Part shown: positions 1-7,447 of the stretch, one piece after another
Layout: each line of letters begins with the position of its first letter
Numbering within the stretch: position 1 is the stretch's first letter
Assembly: GCA_934169535.1 (NCBI GenBank)
Contig: CAKPOC010000002.1
Coordinates: 1 to 31,036, forward strand
DNA length: 31,036 nucleotides
Direction: 5' to 3'
Origin: an uncultured Clostridia bacterium
GTDB lineage: Bacteria > Bacillota > Clostridia > TANB77 > CAG-508
Notes under the pieces: model-generated
What the model was told of the DNA's origin: nothing
Seen by the model: the letters and a program-made list of their open reading frames with translations, nothing else
Database searches by the model: none
Position numbers and translations under genes: made by a program

Positions 1-687
1 TTAGGAAAAACTGTAACAAACTACACAGAGGCAGATAAAACTTGGCAAATATTTTATGCAGATGATGAACATGTGTACTTGATTGCAAAAGAGAATGGTG
101 CCATACCAGCAGAATCAAGATTTTTCTATGATAGAGCCGAAAACTTGCAATTTAATGCAACAGATATATTTACGCAAGAAAACTTAAATAATAAATACAA
201 AGCTGTAAAACAAGGATGGTTAACTACATACTATAATCCAGAAACTAAAGTGGCTAACGGAAAAGTTGAGACTGCAACAGAATATTTAATGGATACTACT
301 ATATGGACGGATTACTTAAACACTAAATATGCCGATTGGACAATAGGTGGTCCAACAACAGAGATGTTTATAAAAGTTTATAACGAATATTATGGAGAAC
401 AAAAAACATTTGAGGATATTTATGGCAACGATAAAAGCACATCAATAATTAAAGATGACCTTCTAGGTAGTGGAATGAACTATGCTTTAGGGGGAGGGAT
501 TGAGAATGATAGCTACTATTGCGTATTGGTTTATTACAAAGATGAAGAGTGTAAAGTGGACTATCAATACACAGACTACAAATTTAGCCACAAATATTTT
601 AATGTTAGACCGGTTGTATGCCTAAAATCTTCAGCAGTGCTTACACCATCTGTAGATGGAAACACATATACAGTTAGTATAAAATAA
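1..687 (+). CDS. Probable surface/exported protein, C-terminal fragment (5' end outside window)
   Basis: The frame is open from base 1 to the TAA at 685-687, so this is the last 228 residues of a longer protein; the internal GTG at 73 is only the first start-like codon in the window and there is no ribosome binding site before it. The fragment is rich in Tyr, Asn, Thr and Asp, has no membrane segment, and carries a YTEADKTWQIFYADDEHVY-like block near its start and an RPVVCL block near its end. From memory, such blocks occur in prepilin-like or other exported proteins of gut Clostridia; this family link is a recollection, not a search result. The type of protein (exported, beta-rich) is inference. 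It is separated from the next gene by a strong hairpin. Confidence 0.5.
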   Translation, partial: LGKTVTNYTEADKTWQIFYADDEHVYLIAKENGAIPAESRFFYDRAENLQFNATDIFTQENLNNKYKAVKQGWLTTYYNPETKVANGKVETATEYLMDTTIWTDYLNTKYADWTIGGPTTEMFIKVYNEYYGEQKTFEDIYGNDKSTSIIKDDLLGSGMNYALGGGIENDSYYCVLVYYKDEECKVDYQYTDYKFSHKYFNVRPVVCLKSSAVLTPSVDGNTYTVSIK

Positions 688-691
688 AGTA

Positions 692-750
692 AAATAAAAC
701 GAGGAAAAATAAAGCAAAATTCACTTTGCTTAAGGCCTCGTTTTATTTAT
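692..750 (+). terminator. Strong hairpin, probable terminator, abutting the next ribosome binding site
   Basis: A 13-bp perfect stem (AAATAAAACGAGG at 692-704 with CCTCGTTTTATTT at 736-748) contains an inner stem AAGCAAA/TTTGCTT (712-718 with 725-731). The 3' arm is T-rich (TTTTATTTAT) though there is no separate long T run. It follows the stop at 687. The next start codon (763) is only 14 bases beyond it and no promoter fits between, so it may act as an attenuator or mRNA element as well as a terminator. Confidence 0.75.
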
Positions 751-762
751 ATAAGGGGAAAA

Positions 763-2877
763 ATGAACGATAAAAAAATAATAAATGCACTAAACTTTTT
801 TGGAATTGATTTAATAATAATTTTAGCAACTTTATTTATAGGTTTGCCAATAGCGCCACAAAACGCATTTTTAGTATATGCAATTATAAATATTTATACA
901 ATAATATATTTAATAGTAAAAAAAGAAAAAAGTAAATTTTCAAAACTAGATTTAATAGTATTAACATTAAGCTTTTCAATTTTTATACCACTTATTACTA
1001 AAAAGTGTGTGTCATTATCTGAGGAAATATATATAATTATAAAGTCGATTACTATTTTTGATTTTTATTTTGCAGTAAGGCAGCAAAGAAATAATAAATT
1101 ACTTATGGAAAACATAAAAAACACAATTATTATAAGTATATTTTTACTATGCCTAATAGGATTAGATGAAATTACAATAAATGCTTTAAAAGTATTTAAA
1201 TCAAAAATTGGATATATATTAATTGACTTAGATGAAAAAAGAATTGGTTCATTATTTTCGTATGCAAACGCAATGGCTGCAGTAGCTGGATTTGGATTTT
1301 TCTTTACTGTGGGAATGGCAATTGAAGAAAAGAAAAAAGAGATAAAAGTCTTAAAAATAGTAGCTGCTATAATTATGCTTTTAACTTTTGTACTTACATA
1401 TAGCAGAATTGCATATATAATATTTTTAGTTGTGCTTGCTACATTTGGAATAATATGGCTAAAACAAAAGAACATAAAAATTACAAAAAAAGTAGTGATA
1501 AGTGCTAGCATTTTTATATTGGCAGTTATAATATTTGTAAGTGCTATGCTAAAAGTGGATAAAGAGGTTGTTGTAAAGGACAAATATCAAAAAATATTGT
1601 ATTCTGTAAATGCAAATACTCAGTATAATTTTAAATTTGAAATTGAAACAGAAGAAGAAGCTCAAATTAGCATTATTGAAAAAAATAGATACTTTGATGA
1701 CCTAAATATAACTACATGTGAAGCACAAAATGGAGAAAATGAAATAAATTTACAAACAACAGAGTCAACTTCTGTAATATACATAAAAGTAAAAGGTAAA
1801 GCTAAAATAAACAAATGCTATTTAAATGGTGAAAAATTAATTTTGCAATATAAATTTTTGCCAACTAATATAGTAGACAAAATAAAAAGCATAGGTCTGT
1901 CAAATAAAAGTGCAAACGAAAGACTAACGTTTATTAAAGATTCAGCAAAATTACTAAAAGAAAATTGGTTATTTGGTGCAGGAGGAAACGCTTGGAGAGT
2001 ACTTCAAAATAAGGTTCAAAGCTACAAGTATTATGCAAGTGAAGTTCATTCATATCCATTGCAAACATTTCTAGAACGTGGAGTTGTAGGATTTTTAGCT
2101 CTTTTAATTTTAGCTATATATATTGCAATAGATTTAGCAAGAAAAATAAAAGAAAAAGATACAGCAAAAATATTATATGATTTAGCAATAATTTTTGTTT
2201 TGCTTCATTCATTATTAGACTTTGACATGCAATATTTTTATATTGAACTAATAGTATTTACTACAATTTCAATATTTATAGAGAGCAAAAATAGTTACGA
2301 AATAGAAAATATAGTGACTAAAGGTGTACTAATTATTCTTTGCCTAGCAACAATTTATATAAGCATTGCTGAACAATTATATTTTTGGAAAATTAAAATA
2401 GAAGACAAAACCTTAATTTATACATGGAACTCAAATATAAAAGAAGAAAAACTAAAAGAAGCTTGGGATTATGAAAAAATAGAAATTGCTAAAGATAAAT
2501 TCTGGAATTTTATGCAGACCGAAAAGTATGATGGCGACATGTGGAAATTATTAAAAATATCAGACTTTGTTAGAAACTCTACAAATATAAAACCAGAAGA
2601 AGCAGGAAAAATATATGAATATATTCTTGAAACAGAAAATTTTGGAATATATCAAGCAAATTCACAAATGCAAAGATTTGGAAAATTAAAAAGTATAAGC
2701 CTAAATTTAAACAAAAAAGGAATGAAAATATATGCAGAAAAAGTTAAAGAACAATTACAAAAAGAAATAGAAACAAAAGAAAAATATATACTAGATAGTG
2801 ATAAATCAAGATATAGCCACAAGGTCAAAAATTCATATAAAAGAGAGTTAGAGGAATTTCTAGAATGGACAAAATAG
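763..2877 (+). CDS. O-antigen ligase / Wzy polymerase family membrane protein
   Basis: A 704-residue integral membrane protein with about eleven hydrophobic segments: several in residues 7-263 and four more in about 440-560. A TYSRIAY motif (near residue 210) and a segment at about 400-445 (NWLFGAGGN...HSYPLQTFLERGVVGF) match the Wzy_C/WaaL/PglL family, which joins lipid-linked glycans to an acceptor (lipid, glycan or protein) outside the membrane. Residues about 265-380, in the large external loop, are beta-rich and hydrophilic, resembling an inserted binding domain; residues about 565-704 form a soluble charged tail. Start ATG 763 has a GGGGA ribosome binding site at 755. It overlaps the following glycosyltransferase by 13 bases, so the two are translated together. 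Whether it polymerises, ligates or glycosylates protein cannot be told from sequence. Confidence 0.8.
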   Translation: MNDKKIINALNFFGIDLIIILATLFIGLPIAPQNAFLVYAIINIYTIIYLIVKKEKSKFSKLDLIVLTLSFSIFIPLITKKCVSLSEEIYIIIKSITIFDFYFAVRQQRNNKLLMENIKNTIIISIFLLCLIGLDEITINALKVFKSKIGYILIDLDEKRIGSLFSYANAMAAVAGFGFFFTVGMAIEEKKKEIKVLKIVAAIIMLLTFVLTYSRIAYIIFLVVLATFGIIWLKQKNIKITKKVVISASIFILAVIIFVSAMLKVDKEVVVKDKYQKILYSVNANTQYNFKFEIETEEEAQISIIEKNRYFDDLNITTCEAQNGENEINLQTTESTSVIYIKVKGKAKINKCYLNGEKLILQYKFLPTNIVDKIKSIGLSNKSANERLTFIKDSAKLLKENWLFGAGGNAWRVLQNKVQSYKYYASEVHSYPLQTFLERGVVGFLALLILAIYIAIDLARKIKEKDTAKILYDLAIIFVLLHSLLDFDMQYFYIELIVFTTISIFIESKNSYEIENIVTKGVLIILCLATIYISIAEQLYFWKIKIEDKTLIYTWNSNIKEEKLKEAWDYEKIEIAKDKFWNFMQTEKYDGDMWKLLKISDFVRNSTNIKPEEAGKIYEYILETENFGIYQANSQMQRFGKLKSISLNLNKKGMKIYAEKVKEQLQKEIETKEKYILDSDKSRYSHKVKNSYKRELEEFLEWTK

Positions 2878-3683
2878 AAATATCTGTGTTAATGCCAGTA
2901 TGTAATAAAGAACACAAAGAATATTTAAAAGAAGCATTAGACAGCATAATAAATCAAACATATAAACCAAAAGAAATAGTAATTATTCAGGATGGAAAAT
3001 TAGATGAAAGTAAAGCTAAACTTTTAAAAAGTTACAAACAAAAATATTCTAATTTAATTAATATATTTGAAATAAAAAAGGCTAAAAGCTTAGGCGCTGC
3101 GCTAAATTATGGAGTGCAAAAATGCAAATATGAATATATTGCAAGAATGGATGCGGATGATATATCTGAATTAGATAGATTTGAAAGACAAGCTAAAGTT
3201 TTAATAAAAAATCCCGAAATAGATGTACTTGGCGGATATATAAATTGTTATGATGAAAAAATGAAGAAAATAGTATCGACTAGAAAAGTTCCACTTACAG
3301 ATAAAAAAATTAAAAAGAAAGTTAAAAAAATAAGTCCATTTAATCATGGAACTGTGATTATTAAAAAGAAAAAATTAATAGAAATTGGAAATTATAAAGA
3401 TTTACCAATAGAAGATTATGAATTGTGGGGAAGATTTGCAATTAATGATACTAATTTAAGAAATTTAGACATGGCTTTAGTAAAAAGTAGAACATCAAAA
3501 GATATGTATAAAAGAAGAAGTGGATTTAAATATATAAAAAAGGTAAAAGTAGTTCAAAAATTGCTAATGGAATATAAAATTATAAATAGATTTGAATATT
3601 ATATAAACATTAGTGTAAGGACAATTTTTGCGTTGTTACCAATAAATTTAAAACAATTTTTACATAAAATAAGTAAAATATAA
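2865..3683 (+). CDS. Family 2 glycosyltransferase
   Basis: A 272-residue GT-A fold enzyme. The N-terminus (ISVLMPVCNKE) is the nucleotide-sugar binding strand, VIIQDG follows at about residue 45, and ARMDADD near residue 95 contains the metal/donor-binding DxD. ARMDADDISELDRFERQ and the later PIEDYELWGR are typical of GT2 enzymes that extend surface glycans; GT2 transferases use UDP- or dTDP-sugars. A short hydrophobic C-terminal stretch (NISVRTIFALLPINL) could touch the membrane. Its start lies inside the end of the Wzy-type gene, so a glycan built by this enzyme and handled by the membrane protein is a reasonable inference. Donor and acceptor are unknown. A hairpin at 3713-3737 follows. Confidence 0.88.
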   Translation: MDKIEISVLMPVCNKEHKEYLKEALDSIINQTYKPKEIVIIQDGKLDESKAKLLKSYKQKYSNLINIFEIKKAKSLGAALNYGVQKCKYEYIARMDADDISELDRFERQAKVLIKNPEIDVLGGYINCYDEKMKKIVSTRKVPLTDKKIKKKVKKISPFNHGTVIIKKKKLIEIGNYKDLPIEDYELWGRFAINDTNLRNLDMALVKSRTSKDMYKRRSGFKYIKKVKVVQKLLMEYKIINRFEYYINISVRTIFALLPINLKQFLHKISKI

Positions 3684-3797
3684 AAAAGTGCGTTACAGCC
3701 TTGTTAAAAATGGTAAAATAGCAAAGCAATATTTTACAAAGGAAAGCTAGCAAGTGAAAAATATGAAATTTATTTCAAAAATGTTACGGCAAAACTG
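3684..3797 (+). other. Intergenic spacer with one hairpin, no gene seen
   Basis: The first part of the 374-base gap between the glycosyltransferase and rpsJ. GTAAAATA (3713-3720) pairs with TATTTTAC (3730-3737) to make an 8-bp hairpin that lacks a T run, so it is at best a weak terminator. No convincing coding frame is present; the short ATG frame at 3763 (12 codons) has no codon or neighbour support. Confidence 0.5.
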
Positions 3798-3826
3798 TTG
3801 ACAAAAGCTACAAAACATTATATAAT
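3798..3826 (+). promoter_or_regulatory. Consensus sigma-A promoter for the S10 operon
   Basis: TTGACA at 3798-3803, a 17-base spacer, and TATAAT at 3821-3826: a perfect match to the housekeeping consensus at both boxes. Transcription should start near 3833, leaving a leader of about 220 nt before rpsJ at 4058. Position and strength suit the main promoter of the ribosomal superoperon. Confidence 0.92.
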
Positions 3827-3832
3827 AATTAA

Positions 3833-4057
3833 GCATGTAAAGATGGCGTTGAAGCAAGATGTGGCTACAACTAGTATTTTCTAGAATGGAGGGAACTCTT
3901 GCGGAGCATGTCGTGGCTTAGACCAGGCGGTAAGAATAAATTAGCACTTATCCCAAGAATCATGCAATACTTGGGTTTTTATAATGGATGTACGTAGAAC
4001 ACCAGGGTGCGTTTATAACTTCCGTACAAACAAAAAATTTTAAGGAGGGAAATTTGC
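3833..4057 (+). ncRNA. Structured rpsJ leader with possible attenuator
   Basis: The roughly 220-nt untranslated leader of the S10 operon. It is noticeably richer in G than its surroundings. CCCAAG (3952-3957) pairs with CTTGGG (3970-3975) and is followed at once by TTTTTATAAT, like an intrinsic terminator. Further on, TGTACG (3989-3994) pairs with CGTACA (4023-4028), enclosing a small CAC/GTG hairpin (4000-4009), just before the AAGGAGGG ribosome binding site at 4042. In other bacteria S10-operon leaders bind a ribosomal protein (L4 in E. coli); clostridial S10-type leaders have been proposed from comparative surveys, as I recall, but I cannot confirm this one is a member. Confidence 0.6.
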
Positions 4058-4387
4058 ATGGCAAACACAAAAAGAGCAGAGGTAACAAACGGTAAAATCA
4101 GAATAAGACTTAAAGCTTACGATGCACAACTTTTAGAACAGTCTGCTGGAAAAATAGTAGATACTGCTAAAAGAACAGGAGCTAAAGTTTCAGGACCTAT
4201 TCCATTACCAACAGAAAAGGAAATTATAACAATTTTGCGTTCACCACATAAGCACAAAGATTCAAGAGAACAATTTGAAATGAGAACACATAAAAGAGTT
4301 ATAGACATTCTATACCCAACACAAAAAACAGTTGAAAGCTTAAGTAAAATAGAGCTACCAGCTGGTGTAAATATAGAAATAAAATAA
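4058..4387 (+). CDS. rpsJ: 30S ribosomal protein S10
   Basis: A 109-residue S10 (uS10), a component of the 30S head and, in other bacteria, a partner of NusB in transcription antitermination. The family hallmarks are present: IRIRLKAYD near the start, TGAKVSGPIPLPTEK in the middle and SREQFEMRTHKR in the C-terminal half. The length is a few residues over the usual 102. Start ATG has AAGGAGGG eight bases upstream. It is the first gene of the S10 operon; the usual upstream str genes (fusA, tuf) are not adjacent, being replaced by surface-glycan genes. Confidence 0.98.
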   Translation: MANTKRAEVTNGKIRIRLKAYDAQLLEQSAGKIVDTAKRTGAKVSGPIPLPTEKEIITILRSPHKHKDSREQFEMRTHKRVIDILYPTQKTVESLSKIELPAGVNIEIK

Positions 4388-4505
4388 TTTCGTTACCAAA
4401 TTAAACGAAAGTAAAAGTACATATTATATTAGTCTAGCAATCAAGACTTAAAAACGATTGACGCCAAGCTAGCTAAAATAAGTTAGCCAATAGTAGGAGG
4501 AAAAA
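4388..4505 (+). promoter_or_regulatory. Structured rpsJ-rplC spacer
   Basis: An unusually long spacer (118 nt) for this operon, with three local stems: TTTCGTT (4388-4394) with AACGAAA (4404-4410), starting at the base after the rpsJ stop; CAATC with GATTG further on; and GCTAGCT with AGTTAGC just before the ribosome binding site AGGAGG (4495-4500). No promoter stands out. It may be a processing or translational control site; function unknown. Confidence 0.4.
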
Positions 4506-5129
4506 ATGAAAACAATTATAGGAAAGAAAGTCGGAATGACACAAATTTTCGACGAAGCAGGAAAAGTAATTCCAGTAACAGTAATCGAAGCTGGACCTTG
4601 TACAGTAGCACAAGTAAAAACAGCAGAATCTGATGGATACAATGCTATCCAATTAGGATTTGAAGATATTAAAGAAAGTAAATTAAACAAACCAGAAATT
4701 GGACACTTTACAAAATCTAAATTACCATTAAAAAAACATTTAAGAGAATTTAGAGTAGATTCAGTAGAAGTAAAAGTTGGAGATGAAATAAAAGCAGATA
4801 CTTTTACAGCTGGAGATAAAGTAGACATTCAAGGAACATCAAAAGGAAAAGGATTCCAAGGTGTTATAAAACGCCATGGACAATCAAGAGGACCAATGGG
4901 ACATGGTTCTATGTATCATAGAAGACCAGGTTCAATGGGATCAACTTCTACACCAGGTAGAGTATTTAAAGGTAAAAAACTTCCAGGACATATGGGAAGA
5001 AACACAATTACAATACAAAATCTAGAAGTAATATCTGTTGACCTAGACAAGAACGTAATATTAGTAAAAGGTAGCGTTCCAGGAGCAAAAGGTTCAATAT
5101 TAAAAGTAAAAACAAGTAAAAGAGTTTAA
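4506..5129 (+). CDS. rplC: 50S ribosomal protein L3
   Basis: A 207-residue L3 (uL3), one of the early-assembling 50S proteins whose long loop reaches towards the peptidyl transferase centre. It begins IIGKKVGMTQIFDEAGKVIP, which is diagnostic, and carries the GKGFQGVIKRHG and HRRPGSMGSTSTPGRVFKGK loop with GHMGRNT after it; these are the most conserved parts of the family. Length is typical (about 205-210). AGGAGG lies five bases before the ATG. It follows the structured spacer after rpsJ and is 17 bases before rplD. Confidence 0.98.
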   Translation: MKTIIGKKVGMTQIFDEAGKVIPVTVIEAGPCTVAQVKTAESDGYNAIQLGFEDIKESKLNKPEIGHFTKSKLPLKKHLREFRVDSVEVKVGDEIKADTFTAGDKVDIQGTSKGKGFQGVIKRHGQSRGPMGHGSMYHRRPGSMGSTSTPGRVFKGKKLPGHMGRNTITIQNLEVISVDLDKNVILVKGSVPGAKGSILKVKTSKRV

Positions 5130-5146
5130 GGAAGGAGGAATAGAAA

Positions 5147-5770
5147 ATGCCTAAAATAGACGTATATGATGTAAATGGAAAGAAAGTTAAAGAATTAGAA
5201 CTAAATGAAGCAGTATTTGGAATTGAACCAAATGAAGCTGTTGTACATAGTGTTTTAGTTAACTTTTTAGCAAATCAAAGACAAGGTACACAAAGTACAA
5301 AAACAAGAGCAGAAGTTTCTGGTGGTGGAAGAAAACCATGGAGACAAAAAGGAACAGGACGTGCAAGACAAGGAAGTATAAGAGCGCCACAATGGATAAA
5401 AGGTGGTATTGCATTAGGACCAAAACCTCGTTCTTACAAATATACTGTAAATAAAAAGGAAAGAGCTTTAGCTATAAAATCAGTATTAAGCTCAAAAGTA
5501 TTAGAAAACGAATTAGTAGTTGTAGATTCTATACCAATGAAAGAGATTAAAACTAAGGAAATGGTAAAAACTCTTTCAAACTTAAAGGTAGAAGGAAAAA
5601 CATTAATAATGCTTCCAGAAAAGAATGAAAAAGTTCAAAAATCTGCAAGAAACATTGAAAATGTTAAAACAACACTAGTAGGAACAATAAATGTTTACGA
5701 TTTATTAAAATACAACAAACTAGTTGTAACAGAAGACACTATAAAGAAATTAGAGGAGGTGTACGCATAA
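5147..5770 (+). CDS. rplD: 50S ribosomal protein L4
   Basis: A 207-residue L4 (uL4), which lines the nascent-chain tunnel with L22 and in E. coli represses its own S10 operon by binding the leader. The conserved tunnel loop is visible at about residues 42-90 (RQGTQSTKTRAEVSGGGRKP, WRQKGTGRARQGSIRAPQW). The C-terminal Rossmann-like part ends NVYDLLKYNKLVVTEDTIKK. Ribosome binding site AAGGAGG at 5132-5138. Its TAA shares one base with the rplW ATG (TAATG), and GAGGAGGTG inside its last codons serves rplW, so the pair is translationally coupled. Confidence 0.98.
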   Translation: MPKIDVYDVNGKKVKELELNEAVFGIEPNEAVVHSVLVNFLANQRQGTQSTKTRAEVSGGGRKPWRQKGTGRARQGSIRAPQWIKGGIALGPKPRSYKYTVNKKERALAIKSVLSSKVLENELVVVDSIPMKEIKTKEMVKTLSNLKVEGKTLIMLPEKNEKVQKSARNIENVKTTLVGTINVYDLLKYNKLVVTEDTIKKLEEVYA

Positions 5771-6117
5771 TGAGACCAGAAAATATAATTATAAAACCTA
5801 TCATAACAGAATCATCAAACGAAGCTGTTCAAGAAGGAAAGTACACTTTCAAGGTTAACAAAAAAGCTACAAAAGTTGATATTGCAAATGCAGTAGAAAA
5901 ACTATTTGGAGTTAAAGTAGTAAAAGTTAACACTATGAATGTAAAAGGAAAAGAAAAAAGAGTTGGAAGAAGTGTTGGAATGACTTCTAGCTGGAAAAAA
6001 GCTATTGTAAGCATAGACACAAATCCAAACGAAATGAAATACCAAGCAAAAGGTGGAAAAGAAGTTAAAGTTTCTAAGAAATATAAGACTTCAATCGACG
6101 AGTTCATGGGAGCTTAA
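5770..6117 (+). CDS. rplW: 50S ribosomal protein L23, with extended C-terminal region
   Basis: A 115-residue L23 (uL23), which forms part of the polypeptide exit site and is the docking point for trigger factor, SRP and Sec. The core is clear: IIIKPIITESS, YTFKVNKKATKVDIANAVE, LFGVKVVKVNTMNVKGKEKR and RSVGMTSSWKKAIV. Usual length is about 95; here about 20 Lys-rich residues (around NEMKYQAKGGKEVKVSKKYK) are added before the terminal TSIDEFMGA. It overlaps rplD by one base. Its stop codon lies in the 5' arm of a hairpin (6115-6150). Confidence 0.97.
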   Translation: MRPENIIIKPIITESSNEAVQEGKYTFKVNKKATKVDIANAVEKLFGVKVVKVNTMNVKGKEKRVGRSVGMTSSWKKAIVSIDTNPNEMKYQAKGGKEVKVSKKYKTSIDEFMGA

Positions 6118-6248
6118 TTATTATAACCTTCGTCTAGATTCTAATAATTAAGAGTAAAACAATATCGAGAAAATACTCGGATAATAAAAAATATCTGTAG
6201 GTGAAGCAGGAAAAAATTCACTAAATAAATTTTAAGGAGATAATTAAA
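6115..6248 (+). promoter_or_regulatory. Structured rplW-rplB spacer
   Basis: TAATTATTA (6115-6123, including the rplW stop codon) pairs perfectly with TAATAATTA (6142-6150). Two further weak stems follow: TCGAG with CTCGG around 6170, and GTGAA with TTCAC around 6200-6225. A 131-nt gap is long for this operon. There is no T run and no clear promoter; an RNA processing or stability element is possible. Ribosome binding site TAAGGAGA at 6233 serves rplB. Confidence 0.35.
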
Positions 6249-7073
6249 ATGGCAACAAAGAAATTTAGACCAATCACACCATCATTAAGAAACATGACAG
6301 TATCTGATTTTGCTGAAATAACAAAGAAAACTCCTGAAAAATCTTTATTAACAGTAAAGAAAGAAAAAGCAGGAAGAAACAGTTATGGAAGAATAACAGT
6401 TCGTCACCAAGGTGGTGGAAATAGACAAAAATATAGACTAATAGACTTTAAACGTCAAAAAGATGATATGGCTGCTAAAGTTATAGGAATTGAATATGAT
6501 CCAAACAGAACAGCTAACATTGCTTTAATTGAATATGAAGATGGAACAAAATCTTACATATTAGCACCAAAAGGATTAACAGATGGCGACATAGTAATGT
6601 CAGGATCTAAAGCAGATATTAAACCAGGAAACTGTAAAATGTTATCAGAAATACCAGTTGGTAGTATGGTTCACAACATTGAAATAAACCCTGGTCAAGG
6701 TGGAAAACTAGTAAGAAGTGCAGGACAAGAAGCACAACTTATGGCAAAAGAAGGAAAATATGCTAACTTAAGACTTCCTTCAGGAGAAATGAGATTAATA
6801 ATGTTAAATTGTAAAGCAACAATAGGAACTGTTGGAAATGCTGAACAAGAAAACGTTAAATTAGGAAAAGCAGGAAAGACAAGACATTTAGGCAAACGTC
6901 CAGAAGTTAGAGGATCTGCAATGAACCCAGTAGATCACCCTCATGGTGGTGGTGAAGGAAAGGCTCCAGTAGGACACGCAGGCCCAATGACTCCTTGGGG
7001 TAAACCAGCTCTTGGATACAAGACAAGAAAAAATACAAGAACAGATAAGTTCATAGCTAAGAGAAGAAAATAG
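6249..7073 (+). CDS. rplB: 50S ribosomal protein L2
   Basis: A 274-residue L2 (uL2), needed for subunit joining and peptidyl transferase function. It starts with the usual KKFRPITPSLRNMTVSDF, carries RITVRHQGGGNRQKYR near residue 60, and ends with NPVDHPHGGGEGKAPVGHAG, which contains the conserved histidine (DHPHGGGEGK) near the peptidyl transferase centre, and the basic tail GYKTRKNTRTDKFIAKRRK. Length is normal. ATG 6249 has TAAGGAGA nine bases upstream; rpsS follows after 15 bases. Confidence 0.98.
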   Translation: MATKKFRPITPSLRNMTVSDFAEITKKTPEKSLLTVKKEKAGRNSYGRITVRHQGGGNRQKYRLIDFKRQKDDMAAKVIGIEYDPNRTANIALIEYEDGTKSYILAPKGLTDGDIVMSGSKADIKPGNCKMLSEIPVGSMVHNIEINPGQGGKLVRSAGQEAQLMAKEGKYANLRLPSGEMRLIMLNCKATIGTVGNAEQENVKLGKAGKTRHLGKRPEVRGSAMNPVDHPHGGGEGKAPVGHAGPMTPWGKPALGYKTRKNTRTDKFIAKRRK

Positions 7074-7088
7074 AAGGAGGAATAAGGT

Positions 7089-7367
7089 ATGTCAAGATCA
7101 AGTAAAAAGAAGCCATTTGTTGCTCCAGAATTATTAAAAAGAATCGAAGCAATGAATGAAAGCGGTAAAAAAGAAGTTTTAAAGACATGGTCTAGAGCTT
7201 CAACAATATATCCACAAATGGTTGGCCATACAATAGCTGTTCATGATGGAAGAAAACACGTACCAGTTTATGTTACAGAAGAAATGATAGGACATAAATT
7301 AGGAGAATTTGCTCCAACAAGAACATTCAAAGGTCATTCAGGAGATAAAACAACAACAACAAAATAA
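7089..7367 (+). CDS. rpsS: 30S ribosomal protein S19
   Basis: A 92-residue S19 (uS19), which sits in the 30S head with S13 and contacts the A-site finger of the 50S. The sequence SRSSKKKPFVAPELLKRIE starts it; TWSRASTIYPQMVGHTIAVH and the C-terminal KLGEFAPTRTFKGHSGDK are family signatures. Length is typical. Ribosome binding site AAGGAGG at 7074-7080. A strong two-part hairpin fills the gap to rplV. Confidence 0.98.
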   Translation: MSRSSKKKPFVAPELLKRIEAMNESGKKEVLKTWSRASTIYPQMVGHTIAVHDGRKHVPVYVTEEMIGHKLGEFAPTRTFKGHSGDKTTTTK

Positions 7368-7369
7368 AT

Positions 7370-7419
7370 TAAAGGTTTAGAGTAGAAGTTTTTTAACTTC
7401 TACCTGAGAAAAACCTTTA
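7370..7419 (+). promoter_or_regulatory. Strong two-tier hairpin between rpsS and rplV
   Basis: Outer stem TAAAGGTTT (7370-7378) with AAACCTTTA (7411-7419), and inner stem GTAGAAGTT (7382-7390) with AACTTCTAC (7395-7403) closing a TTTT loop: 18 perfect pairs in two tiers, separated by an asymmetric internal loop. No T run follows; the rplV ribosome binding site (AAGGAGGT, 7433) begins 14 bases after it. Likely an RNA control or processing element within the operon mRNA. Confidence 0.6.
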
Positions 7420-7447
7420 GTAAATACTAATTAAGGAGGTAAAAAAA

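Noticed and set aside
1065..1583. Minus-strand 172-codon frame opposite the Wzy-type gene
   Set aside because: A shadow of the membrane-protein coding sequence: Ile/Phe-rich, no binding site.
3763..3801. Twelve-codon frame (MKFISKMLRQNC) upstream of the S10 promoter
   Set aside because: Ends inside the -35 box, with a weak binding site and no support from context.
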